From: Halomonas stenophila
GTDB lineage: Bacteria > Pseudomonadota > Gammaproteobacteria > Pseudomonadales > Halomonadaceae
DNA: 64,000 nucleotides
Assembly: GCF_014192275.1 (NCBI RefSeq)
Contig: NZ_JACHXR010000001.1
Span: forward strand, 496,001-560,000
Direction of reading: 5' to 3'
Part shown: positions 46,231 through 56,617 of the stretch, piece by piece
Layout: each line of letters opens with the position of its first letter
How positions within the stretch are numbered: position 1 is the first letter of the stretch
The notes under the pieces: generated by a model
Databases searched by the model: none
Seen by the model: the letters and a program-made list of their open reading frames with translations, nothing else
What the model was told of the DNA's origin: nothing
Translations under genes and position numbers: made by a program

Positions 46231-46246
46231 TGGTACGCGACTTGCT
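46231..46246 (+). promoter_or_regulatory. Sigma-54 promoter of the urease operon
   Basis: TGGTACGCGACTTGCT differs from the RpoN consensus TGGCACG-N4-TTGCW at one base and has exact spacing. The start of transcription would be near 46257, about 32 bases before ureD. The stretch before it (46180-46215) is AT-rich, as expected upstream of an activated promoter. Confidence 0.8.
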
Positions 46247-46288
46247 CAGTGAGAGGCAACTGCCACCGGACGCACAGGACCCTTGTCG

Positions 46289-47191
46289 ATGACGGCCATC
46301 CCGCGCGCCATCCCTTCCCATCCCGAGTCGGGCCACCGCTTCGATGCCGGCCGCCGCTGGGCGGCATCGCTTGACCTTGTCTTCTCGGTACGGGATGGCG
46401 TGACCCGCCTGTCCCGGGCGCGTCACCAGGGGCCATTGCGGGTCCAGCGGCCCTTCTATCCCGAAGGGCGCGATGCGGCAGGCCGCCCCGGTGCCTGCCA
46501 CCTCTATCTGCTGCACCCTCCCGGTGGCCTGGTCAGCGGCGATGCGCTGAATATTGCGGCACGTGTCGAGACGGGAGCCCAGGCGCTGCTGACCACGCCG
46601 GCCGCCAACAAGCTCTACCGAACTGATAGCCACGGTGTGGCCTGGGCGCAGCAGACCCGTCTCGAGGTGGCCGATGGGGCCGTCCTCGAGTGGCTGCCCC
46701 AGGAGACCATCGCCTTCGATGGCTCGCGCGGTGAGCAGGGCACCCATGTCGAGCTGACGGGAACGGCGCGCTGCCTGGGCTGGGAGGTGCTGTCCCTGGG
46801 CCGCCCGGCCAGCCGGCTGCCCTATGTCACCGGCCGCATCGAGCAGCGCTTTCGCCTGACGCGTGACGGCAGGCCGCTGTGGCTGGAGCGCCAGCCGCTG
46901 GACCCGAATCATCCTCGCTTTACCGGACGCTGGGGGCAGGGCGGTGCCACTGTCCAGGCGACGCTATGGGCCGTGGGCCTGTCCGACGAGGCCGAGGCCA
47001 TCGAGGCACTACGCGAGCAGTTACCCGCGAGCCCGCACTGGGCGGTGACGGTGCGTCACGGGGTGCTGCTGCTGCGCTACCTGGCAAACGAACGCAACGA
47101 GGCCTGGGCGCTGTGCGAGGCGGCCTGGAAGGTCTTGCGGCCGCGGCTGATCGGCCGCGAGGCCTGCATACCACGGATCTGGCGGACCTGA
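46289..47191 (+). CDS. ureD: Urease accessory protein UreD
   Basis: The 300-residue chaperone joins apo-urease and recruits UreF-UreG for nickel loading. Family motifs are CHLYLLHPPGGLVSGD, ALLTTPAANKLYR, LEWLPQETIAFDG and HGVLLLRYLANERNEAW. ATG 46289 is preferred, with AGGA nine bases upstream; a TTG six bases earlier is in frame. It opens the urease cluster in the common order ureDABCEFG. Confidence 0.93.
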   Translation: MTAIPRAIPSHPESGHRFDAGRRWAASLDLVFSVRDGVTRLSRARHQGPLRVQRPFYPEGRDAAGRPGACHLYLLHPPGGLVSGDALNIAARVETGAQALLTTPAANKLYRTDSHGVAWAQQTRLEVADGAVLEWLPQETIAFDGSRGEQGTHVELTGTARCLGWEVLSLGRPASRLPYVTGRIEQRFRLTRDGRPLWLERQPLDPNHPRFTGRWGQGGATVQATLWAVGLSDEAEAIEALREQLPASPHWAVTVRHGVLLLRYLANERNEAWALCEAAWKVLRPRLIGREACIPRIWRT

Positions 47192-47202
47192 CCGGCATGA
47201 GG

Positions 47203-47291
47203 CTTTGGGGTCAGACCCCGGCGGAGGCATTTCCGCAAGCAATCAGCAGAAAACGGGCCTTGGTGTAACGGCTGGGGTCTGACCCCAAAAG
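47203..47291. repeat. Inverted-repeat element between ureD and ureA
   Basis: An 89-base element is bounded by CTTTGGGGTCAGACCCC and the inverse GGGGTCTGACCCCAAAAG; each end is itself a palindrome (GGGGTCAGACCCC). The centre is unique sequence. This end motif resembles REP/RAYT-associated repeats known from proteobacteria; no transposase is present here. Confidence 0.8.
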
Positions 47292-47355
47292 CCCACAGCT
47301 TGTTTGCGACTGGCTGGGCATCGAATGCAATCGACATGGTTTGGGAGCTACCGCG

Positions 47356-47658
47356 ATGGAACTGACCCCGAGAGACAAGGACAAGCTGCTGCTCTTCACT
47401 GCCGGCCTGCTGGCCGAGCGGCGCCGGGCACGTGGCCTCAAGCTGAACTACCCCGAGGCGGTGGCGCTGATCAGCTGCGAGGTCATGGAGGGCGCGCGTG
47501 ACGGCAAGAGCGTCGCCGAGTTGATGGGCGCGGGCCGCGAGATCCTCGGCCGCGACGACGTGATGGAGGGCGTGGCCGAGATGGTCGACGAGGTGCAGGT
47601 CGAGGCGACCTTTCCGGATGGTACCAAGCTGGTCACGATCCACGACCCGATCGTCTAG
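47356..47658 (+). CDS. ureA: Urease subunit gamma
   Basis: The 100-residue structural subunit has exactly the usual length. Motifs [40 protein letters not shown] and [15 protein letters not shown] are diagnostic. The ATG at 47356 has a weak upstream GGGAG at a long distance; the in-frame TTG at 47341 is unlikely. It is separated from ureD and ureB by unusually wide, repeat-filled gaps. Confidence 0.96.
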   Translation: MELTPRDKDKLLLFTAGLLAERRRARGLKLNYPEAVALISCEVMEGARDGKSVAELMGAGREILGRDDVMEGVAEMVDEVQVEATFPDGTKLVTIHDPIV

Positions 47659-47669
47659 AACTGGCTGCA

Positions 47670-47795
47670 CTCGGCCATGCTGTGTTGGCTTCGTGGCGAA
47701 AAATGCTCATTTACTAAAGTAAACTCGGGCGCGAGTCCGATCCGTTTTTCGACACTCGCCGCCTTGCTTGGCCTTCGTTCGCTCAGTTCATAGCG
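47670..47795. repeat. Imperfect palindromic element between ureA and ureB
   Basis: The 175-base ureA-ureB gap holds nested inverted repeats: TTTAC-TAAA-GTAAA in the centre left, CGAAAAA paired with TTTTTCG about 45 bases later, and looser outer arms (GCCATGC... and ...GCTTGGC). It seems to be a further intergenic element unlike the neighbours. Confidence 0.55.
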
Positions 47796-47833
47796 GTTCT
47801 ACGGCAGACAAACAACGAAGAGGGAAGGGCTCC

Positions 47834-48246
47834 ATGATCCCCGGTGAATACCAACTCCAGGATGGCGAGATCGCGCTCTGCGAGGGCCGCGAACGGATCA
47901 CTATCGAGGTGGCCAATACCGGCGACCGGCCGATACAGATCGGCTCGCACTACCACTTCGCCGAGGCCAACCCGGCCCTGGTCTTCGATCGGGACCGGGC
48001 CCGGGGCTACCGGCTGGATGTCGCCGCCGGCACGGCGATCCGCTTCGAGCCCGGCCAGGCCCGGGAGGTGATGCTGATTCCCTATGCGGGGAGTCGGCGT
48101 ATCTTCGGCTTTCGCGGCGAGGTGATGGGTGCGCTGCTCTCTAACGCGCCGCCCTCTAGTGCGCCCGAGGCTACGCAAGGCGCGCGTAATCCGCCTTCCG
48201 GCGGAGTCAAGGGCGTTGCGAAGCCTGGTAGCCATGGGAGGAAATC

Positions 48247-48250
<4 letters not shown>
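47834..48250 (+). CDS. ureB: Urease subunit beta with extended C-terminus
   Basis: The 138-residue product has a typical UreB core to about residue 103 ([56 protein letters not shown]). UreB is normally about 101-105 residues. The remaining 35 residues ([20 protein letters not shown] and on) are low in order and encoded by an imperfect palindrome at 48169-48233. The stop overlaps ureC (ATGA). The start follows AGAGGGAAGGGC. Confidence 0.93.
48169..48233. repeat. Palindromic insertion in the ureB 3' end
   Basis: GGCTACGCAAGG on the left and a related inverse ending in GGTAGCC on the right flank a central hairpin TCCGCC-TTCC-GGCGGA. It lies exactly where UreB exceeds the family length, so it is probably an inserted repeat that kept the frame. 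Confidence 0.6.
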
Positions 48251-49950
<1,700 letters not shown>

Positions 49951-50010
49951 CCCCCAACCCCGAACTCTCCACGCTTATCCGCCCCACCCAGATTTCGAGG
50001 ACATAGAGAC

Positions 50011-50514
50011 ATGCTGAAACTGACCGAACGCCTGGGGCCGATAACCGCCGACCAGGCCGATGACAGCCTGACCCTGCCCTTCGAGATGCGCACCCGTGGG
50101 CGCTTCAAGGCGACCAGCGACGCGGGTCGCGAGGTCGGCGTCTTCCTCGATCGCGGCCAAGTGCTGCGCGATGGCGAGGGGCTGCGTGCCGAGAGCGGCG
50201 AGACACTCAGGGTGCGTGCCGCCGTGGAGCCGGTGATCACGGCCCGCATCGAGGCCGGCCTCGCGCTGGCGCGGCTGTGCTATCACCTGGGCAACCGCCA
50301 TGTGCAGTTGGCCCTGGGCGGCGGCGATGCCGGCACCGGTTGGGTGCGCTTCCCGCCGGACCATGTGCTGGAGGCCCTGGCCGAGCGCCTGGGGGCCCGG
50401 CTCGAGCGTCACGAGGCGCCCTTCGATCCCGAACCGGGGGCCTATGCCCAGGCCGGGGAGGGCCAGGGGCACCACCATCATCACCACGGCCAGGCGCATG
50501 GCCATGCTCACTGA
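50011..50514 (+). CDS. ureE: Urease accessory protein UreE
   Basis: The 167-residue nickel-binding metallochaperone has an N-terminal peptide-binding domain and a metal domain (ARLCYHLGNRHVQLALG). Its C-terminal tail is histidine-rich (GHHHHHHGQAHGHAH), a nickel store known from Klebsiella UreE. The 3' end overlaps ureF by 11 bases. Confidence 0.95.
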   Translation: MLKLTERLGPITADQADDSLTLPFEMRTRGRFKATSDAGREVGVFLDRGQVLRDGEGLRAESGETLRVRAAVEPVITARIEAGLALARLCYHLGNRHVQLALGGGDAGTGWVRFPPDHVLEALAERLGARLERHEAPFDPEPGAYAQAGEGQGHHHHHHGQAHGHAH

Positions 50515-51205
50515 GCGTCCAGAGGCAGCGACCGAAGGCGACGACCTGGCGCTGCTGGGCCTGCTGCAGCTGGTCAGCCCGGCGCTGCCGATCGGCGCCT
50601 TTGCCTGGTCCCAGGGGCTGGAGAGTGCCTTCGAGCTGGGCTGGGTCGAGGACGAGGCGAGCCTCGCCCGTTGGCTGGAGGGCGTGCTCGACGATGGCCT
50701 GGCACGCTGCGAGCTGCCGGTGCTGACCCGGCTCATGTCGGCCTGGGCGGACCGGGAAGGCGCGGCGGTGGCCCAGTGGAACGACTGGCTCGCCGCCAAT
50801 CGCGAGACCGCCGAGCTGGCCGCCGAGGACGCGCGCCTCGGCGCCGCCCTGGTCCGCCTGCTGGCGAGTCTCGAGCTGCTGCCGAGCGAGACGCCGCTGC
50901 CCCAGCCGGCCGGTTACGTCACCGTCTTCGCCTGGCTGGCCCATGCCCGCGGCATCGCCCCTCGTCAGGCGCTGCTGGGGTTCGCCTGGGCCTGGCTGGA
51001 GAACCAGCTCGCGGTGGCCTGCAAGGCCCTGCCGCTCGGTCACACCGCGGCCCAGCGCCTGGTCGAGCGCCTGCGGCCGTCCCTGGTAACGGCCGTGGAC
51101 GCGGCCCTGTCGCGGGACGACGAGGCGCTCGGCCCGGTGCTGCCGGGGCTGGCGCTGGCCAGCGCCCGGCACGAAACCCAATATTCACGACTCTTCAGAA
51201 GTTAG
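50504..51205 (+). CDS. ureF: Urease accessory protein UreF
   Basis: The 233-residue protein activates UreG GTPase on the urease complex. Family motifs are LLQLVSPALPIGAFAWSQGLE near the start and LARCELPVLTRLM, with LASARHETQYSRLFRS at the end. ATG 50504 (AGG nine bases upstream) is preferred over ATG 50498. The start lies within the ureE histidine-tail codons. Confidence 0.93.
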   Translation: MLTERPEAATEGDDLALLGLLQLVSPALPIGAFAWSQGLESAFELGWVEDEASLARWLEGVLDDGLARCELPVLTRLMSAWADREGAAVAQWNDWLAANRETAELAAEDARLGAALVRLLASLELLPSETPLPQPAGYVTVFAWLAHARGIAPRQALLGFAWAWLENQLAVACKALPLGHTAAQRLVERLRPSLVTAVDAALSRDDEALGPVLPGLALASARHETQYSRLFRS

Positions 51206-51248
51206 CGGCGCTACGCGCCGATCTTCCCTCTTCGAGTCGCGGAGCGAC
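51206..51248 (+). repeat. Two small hairpins between ureF and ureG
   Basis: CGGCG-CTACG-CGCCG directly after the ureF stop and GTCGC-GGA-GCGAC at 51236-51248 may affect mRNA stability or processing. There is no T-tract. Confidence 0.4.
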
Positions 51249-51300
51249 GTCTTCCTTCTGGCCATTTCCCGGAAGTTGAATTCATGCAAGGAGAAAGTCG

Positions 51301-51954
51301 ATGACTCATTGCCTGCGTATCGGCGTCGGCGGCCCGGTCGGCTCCGGCAAGACCGCGCTGCTCAAGCAGCTCTGCCTGGCATTGCGCGACCACTACGACA
51401 TCGCGGTGGTCACCAATGATATCTACACCCGGGAGGACGCCGACTTCCTGACCCGTCACGAGGCGCTGCCCGAGGACCGCATCCTCGGGGTGGAGACCGG
51501 TGGTTGCCCGCATACCGCCATCCGCGAGGATGCCTCCATGAACCTCGCCGCCATCGACGACCTGCAGGCCCGCCATCCGGGCCTCGAGCTGGTGCTGGTG
51601 GAGTCCGGGGGCGACAACCTCTCGGCGACCTTCAGCCCCGAGCTCTCCGACCTGACGCTCTACGTCATCGACGTCTCCGCGGGTGACAAGATCCCCCGCA
51701 AGGGCGGCCCCGGGATCACCAAGTCGGACCTGCTGATCATCAACAAGATCGATATCGCCGAGCGGGTGCACGCCTCCCTGGCGGTGATGGAGCGCGACTC
51801 GCGCCGCATGCGCGGCGAGCGCCCGTTCGTCTTCGCCAACCTGCATGACGGCATCGGGGTGGAGGAGATCATCGCCTTCATCCTCGATCGCGGCATGCTG
51901 CCCGAGCGCCGGCCGACCCAGGGCCGGCCCGCGGCGGACGACGTATCCGCCTGA
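51301..51954 (+). CDS. ureG: Urease accessory GTPase UreG
   Basis: The 217-residue SIMIBI GTPase drives nickel insertion into urease. The P-loop is [14 protein letters not shown] (about residues 7-20), the metal motif [13 protein letters not shown] holds the nickel-binding Cys-Pro-His, and the base motif is [16 protein letters not shown] precedes the ATG. Confidence 0.96.
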   Translation: MTHCLRIGVGGPVGSGKTALLKQLCLALRDHYDIAVVTNDIYTREDADFLTRHEALPEDRILGVETGGCPHTAIREDASMNLAAIDDLQARHPGLELVLVESGGDNLSATFSPELSDLTLYVIDVSAGDKIPRKGGPGITKSDLLIINKIDIAERVHASLAVMERDSRRMRGERPFVFANLHDGIGVEEIIAFILDRGMLPERRPTQGRPAADDVSA

Positions 51955-51983
51955 CCCTCATCCCCCCTCAAGGAGACCTTCCG

Positions 51984-52196
51984 ATGCTTCGCCTTCTCAC
52001 CCCTGTCGTGCTCGCCGGCCTGCTGGCGAGCGCCCCCGTCCTCGGCCATCCCGGACACGGCGCTCCGTCGCTGCACCAGCATGCCGCCGAGCCCTCGCCC
52101 CTCGTCCTGCTGGGCGTCGCCACCCTCGCGGGCGTCGCCGTCGGCCTGCTGGGACGGACCCTGCTGAGGCGTCGCCGGGCACGTTCCCGGCACTGA
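51984..52196 (+). CDS. Small membrane protein with HPGHG motif
   Basis: The 70-residue product has a signal-like hydrophobic start, then GHPGHGAPSLHQHAAEP, a single membrane helix (about 41-58) and a basic tail RRRRARSRH. Histidines in the exported loop could bind metal. The HPGHG motif occurs at the start of HupE/UreJ nickel-transporter-like proteins, but the remaining helices of that family are absent. It lies 29 bases after ureG with a CAAGGAG site, so it may be the last gene of the urease operon. Function unknown. Confidence 0.65.
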   Translation: MLRLLTPVVLAGLLASAPVLGHPGHGAPSLHQHAAEPSPLVLLGVATLAGVAVGLLGRTLLRRRRARSRH

Positions 52197-52321
52197 GACG
52201 GCGGCATGCGCTCCCCCAGCGCCTCGCCACCTGCATGCCGGCGGCGGGCGCGTTATGCTGCTGATGATCGTCGTCGACCGGCGTCCAGGATGGCCGGCCG
52301 GGCCGGCAAGGAGAGTCAGGG

Positions 52322-53785
52322 ATGCGTAAGCGACGCGGATCGCACGGGGGGAGGATGCCCATGGGCGCGTGGATACTGGCCATCGGGTTGCTCGCGTGGG
52401 CGGCCATGGGCCTGTGGCAGCGCTACAAGCCGCTGCCCGAGGGCATCGGCGAGGCCCATCCGGTGCGCACCGCCGACGCGGTGCGCTTCCTCGCCGACGA
52501 GACCTGGTACGACGCCGAGGGAGACCGACATCATCGCCGGGTCATCTTCGACGAGGTGCTCGGCCTGATCGGCCAGGCGCAACGCCTGGTGGTGGTCGAC
52601 ATGTTCCTGTTCAACGACTTCGCCGGCGAGGCCCGTGGCCACGAGTTCCGGCCCCTCTCGGCACAGCTCACCCGGGCGCTGGTGCGTCAGCGAGAGCGGC
52701 ATCCCGACCTCCAGGCGGTGCTGATCACCGACCCGCTCAATACCGTCTATGGTGGCCTGGAGCTCGATCACCTGCAACGCCTGCGCGAGGCCGGCGTCTC
52801 GGTGGTCATGACCGACCTGACGCGGCTACGCGCCTCCAATCCGCTGTGGTCCGGGCTCTGGCATCTCGGGCCACGCTGGCTCGGCAACAGCGCCCAGGCC
52901 GGCTGGCTGCCCAATGTGCTGGGACCGGGACGCGTGACCCTGCGCAGCTACCTGGCCCTGGCCAACGTCAATGCCAACCATCGCAAGACCCTGGTGGTGG
53001 ATCACGGCGAGGGCTGGGCCGGCCTCGTGACCTCGGCGAACCCCCACGATGCCAGCAGCCTGCACGTCAATGTGGCGCTGCGCTTCGAGGGCGCTGCGGC
53101 GCTCGACCTGCTGGCCTCGGAGCGTGCGGTGGCGACCTGGTCGGGCGTCGAGGTGCCGGGGCCGATGCCCCCGGGGGGGGACGACGACGTCTCGGGTCTG
53201 CGCCTGCAGCTGCTCACCGAGGGGGCCATCCTCGACGCCCTGCTGACCGCCGTGGAGCGCACCCGGGAAGGAGATCGACTGGATATTGCGGTCTTCTATC
53301 TGGCCCATCGCGACCTCATCGAGGCGCTGATCGCCGCACGACGGCGTGGCGTCGAGGTCCGCGTGCTCCTCGACGCCAACCGGGAGGCCTTCGGCATCGA
53401 CAAGGGGGGCATTCCCAACCGGCCGGTGGCCGATGAGCTGGTGGCGGCCGGCATCACGGTGCGCTGGTGTGCCAGCCGTGGGGAGCAATGTCACAGCAAG
53501 CTGCTGTTTCGTCATCCGGCGAACGGCGGAGAGGCCGAGCTGATCCTCGGTTCGGCCAACTTCACCCGACGCAACCTGGATGACCTGAACCTCGAGAGCA
53601 GCGTGCGGCTCACCGGCCCGCCACAGCACCCGTCGCTGGCCGAGGCGGCGGCCTTCTTCAGCCGTCGCTGGCAGTCCACGCCGGAGCACCTGACCAGCCA
53701 TCCCTACGGGAAGCAGGACGCCGTCAGCGCGGCGACCTGGTGGCGCTATCGGGTCATGGAGGCCACCGGGCTCTCGTCCTTCTAA
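52322..53785 (+). CDS. Phospholipase D-like protein
   Basis: The 487-residue product has one N-terminal membrane helix (about residues 13-31) and two PLD domains. The first HKD motif is complete (NHRKTLVVD, followed by TSANPHD). The second reads CHSKLLFRH, followed by LILGSANFTRR, so the expected Asp is His. It resembles cardiolipin synthases and other membrane PLD proteins; the substrate is uncertain. AAGGAGAG precedes the ATG. It converges on a low-GC gene 10 bases away. Confidence 0.83.
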   Translation: MRKRRGSHGGRMPMGAWILAIGLLAWAAMGLWQRYKPLPEGIGEAHPVRTADAVRFLADETWYDAEGDRHHRRVIFDEVLGLIGQAQRLVVVDMFLFNDFAGEARGHEFRPLSAQLTRALVRQRERHPDLQAVLITDPLNTVYGGLELDHLQRLREAGVSVVMTDLTRLRASNPLWSGLWHLGPRWLGNSAQAGWLPNVLGPGRVTLRSYLALANVNANHRKTLVVDHGEGWAGLVTSANPHDASSLHVNVALRFEGAAALDLLASERAVATWSGVEVPGPMPPGGDDDVSGLRLQLLTEGAILDALLTAVERTREGDRLDIAVFYLAHRDLIEALIAARRRGVEVRVLLDANREAFGIDKGGIPNRPVADELVAAGITVRWCASRGEQCHSKLLFRHPANGGEAELILGSANFTRRNLDDLNLESSVRLTGPPQHPSLAEAAAFFSRRWQSTPEHLTSHPYGKQDAVSAATWWRYRVMEATGLSSF

Positions 53786-53795
53786 TGTTTGCAGA

Positions 53796-54785
53796 TCACC
53801 GCCGATCATGATGGCAGTATGAGAGCCACTCGCTGGCCGCCTTGGGCGGTCTTTTTCTTGATATTCGATCGAATATGCTCGTCGCTTCTTCTTCTGTGTG
53901 GAACCCTCTGACGACGCTGGGGAAATGTCGTGCGCACGATCTCAGGAGTATGCCACCAGGCGCCTTTTTTTCCTGCAAATATACTGTCGCAGATTCGTAG
54001 CCTAATGCTGCCAGGCACGCTATGCGGTGTTGGCCCGTCGAAATGGCAATCGTCCAGTCATTTTCATCCGCCCAGACTGTTCCGGTTATCCAGTCGCCTC
54101 TTTCAGGTGTGTATCCATGTTGTTTTATCGAATCATACAAGGTGGTCAGTCTGCCGTATTCAATGGCAAGTTTTTTTATTTCAATGGGTCCGTATTCACT
54201 TCCTCCGATGAACTTTCCCGTTCTTATGCCTTGTGCTTCATCTTCCTTTCGATAGATGTATTTTAAATAGGATATTTGATCTTCTGGGCGCCTGGAGGCC
54301 CAGAGTGGTGTGGCGGCGAGCGCGGGTAGTGCGTTGAAATCTGTATAGCTGGGGTTGTCGATATCCATTAGATCGCTTGCGCTTTTGGGCTGATAAAGCT
54401 CATAGTAGCGATATAGGGGCGACAGCTCCAAAGGGATGTTCTTGTCGTTTTTGTACTCATTCAAAGTCGCGAGAAAAGGGTGCCCGTCTTCCGGATCAAG
54501 TGAGAAGGCACTGTAGTTGAATGTTACCATCTTGCTCAATGGGGCTGTGATCAGAAAGGGGTTGCCACGAGCAGCATAAGCGGCCTCGATCGGGTGAGGG
54601 CAATCAGCTTTGGTGAGGTCGAAGACAATCGTTTCCTTGGTTTTTCTGATTTCGATGCCGGCAGAATACAGGGAGGATTTTATCAGGTCTTTTGCCGATC
54701 CCGTCAACATGATCTCATCTCCCGGTGGAAAAGCGGCAAGGGGTGGTGGTGCTTTCCGAAAGTGATCGATGAGTTTCCAGCTCAT
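53796..54785 (-). CDS. Hypothetical protein with ParB-like motif, low GC
   Basis: The 329-residue product is soluble and of no family that I recognise with certainty. Near residues 240-270 it has WTIAISTGQHRIACLAALGY, which resembles the phosphate/nucleotide-binding GxHR motif of ParB/sulfiredoxin-like folds. Base composition is clearly lower in G+C than the flanking genes, and codon use differs. It overlaps the end of an ABC exporter gene (ATGA) and is surely co-translated with it. I suspect a part in making or exporting a surface glycan; this is inference from the partner. Confidence 0.65.
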   Translation of the reverse strand: MSWKLIDHFRKAPPPLAAFPPGDEIMLTGSAKDLIKSSLYSAGIEIRKTKETIVFDLTKADCPHPIEAAYAARGNPFLITAPLSKMVTFNYSAFSLDPEDGHPFLATLNEYKNDKNIPLELSPLYRYYELYQPKSASDLMDIDNPSYTDFNALPALAATPLWASRRPEDQISYLKYIYRKEDEAQGIRTGKFIGGSEYGPIEIKKLAIEYGRLTTLYDSIKQHGYTPERGDWITGTVWADENDWTIAISTGQHRIACLAALGYESATVYLQEKKAPGGILLRSCARHFPSVVRGFHTEEEATSIFDRISRKRPPKAASEWLSYCHHDRR

Positions 54786-56617
54786 GCATGCTCGGCCATC
54801 CGCTGGAAAGTTGCATTACGCTCTACCAGCTCGTCAAACGTTCCACTATCAATGACGCGACCGGCCTCCAACAGGTAGATACGGCCGCACGACTTTACAG
54901 TCGCCAGGCGATGGGCAACCATGACAATGGTTTTCTTTCCCGAAAAGTCATGAATGGCATCTATCACCAAACGCTCTGTAATGCCATCCAGAGCGCTGGT
55001 CGCTTCATCCATGACCAGGACTTCCGCGTCATCATACAGTGCCCGCGCGATGCCGATACGTTGGCGTTGCCCCCCCGAGAGCTGAATGCCGCGTTCACCG
55101 ACCCGAGTGTCGAGGCCTTCGGGCAAGCGTTCCAACAGTTCCTCGAGGTGAGCCATCTTGGCGGCACGCAGGACCTTCGCATCGTCAATGCCTTCCCTGG
55201 GCAGGCCAAAGGCGATGTTTTCCCGAATGCTGGCATCGGCCAGGAAGATACTTTGGGGCACGAAGCCAAGGGTGTTCTGCCACGCCCGGCGCCGGTCGGG
55301 TGTCAGGGGTTGACCATCCAGCGAAACCTGCCCCTTTTCAGGCACAATCAGTCCTAGAAGCAGGTCGATGATGGTGCTTTTGCCACAGCCTGAAGCACCA
55401 ACCAGACCGATGACGCCATTGACGGGAATGGTCAGGTTGATGTCTTCCAGCGTGATTTCCCTCTTGCCTGGATAGCGGAACGTAATGTTTTCCAGGCTGA
55501 TGGAGTGATGGGGCACCCATTTTTCGTCCCGAAGCGTTGACTCGCCTTGGTCGTTCTCGGGCTGACTGGCCTCCAGGTCATCTTGCAGGTTGGTGAAGGA
55601 CGCAATGTTGCCACGCACCGTGGCCAGGCCGCGGTAGATTTGCTGGAAGGCCGGCATCAGCTTGAACCCTGCCATGGCATACACGGAGAGAATTGGCAGG
55701 ATCGTGCTCAGGTTGCCTTGATGCGTGATCAGTAAATAAAGAACCAGCGTGATGACAGCCCCGAAGGCAACCAGTTCCATGAGATAACGCGGGGCTTGGC
55801 TGAGGGCCATGTTGGTGCCTTTGGCATACCCCAGTTGTCGGCTCGACTTTTCGAAACGACGATTGAACTCAGATTGACGTCCCAGGAGTAGAGTATCCTT
55901 GATGCCGCCAAACCCTTCGTTCATTAATTTAAAGCGTAGGCGGTTGGTCTTGCTCACCACGCTGCCATTATGGATCAGCCTGCGACGGACAGTGCGATAG
56001 AGTACCCAATAGATGAAGCTGAATAATGCCAGGCCGCTTAATGCTACCCATGGGTTGAACAAGAAGATTGCTGTCGAAATGAAAAAGGTCAAGAAGATTT
56101 TGGCGTTTATTTGCATCAAGGGCGACAGGACGTTGTCGCTGATTCGCCTGCACTCCTGGGCGAGCTTGTTGGTAAGGTCACTGCTGCTTCCGGCGGCATG
56201 GAACAGCCAGTCCTGTTGCATGTAATGCCTGTATAGGCGCGTGCTCAGTTCGGCCCCCACTTGCTGGGAATAGAGTGATAGCTTCCAGGTAGTGAGGACA
56301 GAAAATATGGCGGCGATGGTTAACACGCCCAGTACACCCAAACCTAGCCAGAACAGGAAAGTGGTGGGGTCACCATTGCCGTGCAGGCGATAGAAGCTGG
56401 CCAGGATTCCCTGCCCCTCGAGGATGCTCATGTTCCCGACTACCGCCATGAACCCCCCTATGGCGGCGATGCTGGAGAGCTCTGCGAAGGACATCGCGGC
56501 GACCAATAATTGCAAGCGGAAAAGGCGCTTGCGTTGTTCGGCTGTCAGCAACCGGTACAGTCGTTTTATACTAGGTATCAATGGAGAGGTTGATATGTTC
56601 TTGACCAGAGGTTCCAT
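54782..56617 (-). CDS. ABC exporter, fused permease-ATPase (lipid/oligosaccharide flippase-like)
   Basis: The 611-residue half-transporter has about six membrane helices (residues 25-340) and a C-terminal ATPase: Walker A GASGCGKST, signature QLSGGQRQRIGIARAL, Walker B EVLVMDEATSALDG and the H-loop MVAHRLAT. The membrane part resembles MsbA/PglK-type flippases of lipid-linked glycans. I start it at 56617, where GGGAG lies six bases upstream, rather than at 56671. GC content is well below the surroundings, which suggests transfer together with the downstream partner. Confidence 0.85.
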   Translation of the reverse strand: MEPLVKNISTSPLIPSIKRLYRLLTAEQRKRLFRLQLLVAAMSFAELSSIAAIGGFMAVVGNMSILEGQGILASFYRLHGNGDPTTFLFWLGLGVLGVLTIAAIFSVLTTWKLSLYSQQVGAELSTRLYRHYMQQDWLFHAAGSSSDLTNKLAQECRRISDNVLSPLMQINAKIFLTFFISTAIFLFNPWVALSGLALFSFIYWVLYRTVRRRLIHNGSVVSKTNRLRFKLMNEGFGGIKDTLLLGRQSEFNRRFEKSSRQLGYAKGTNMALSQAPRYLMELVAFGAVITLVLYLLITHQGNLSTILPILSVYAMAGFKLMPAFQQIYRGLATVRGNIASFTNLQDDLEASQPENDQGESTLRDEKWVPHHSISLENITFRYPGKREITLEDINLTIPVNGVIGLVGASGCGKSTIIDLLLGLIVPEKGQVSLDGQPLTPDRRRAWQNTLGFVPQSIFLADASIRENIAFGLPREGIDDAKVLRAAKMAHLEELLERLPEGLDTRVGERGIQLSGGQRQRIGIARALYDDAEVLVMDEATSALDGITERLVIDAIHDFSGKKTIVMVAHRLATVKSCGRIYLLEAGRVIDSGTFDELVERNATFQRMAEHA

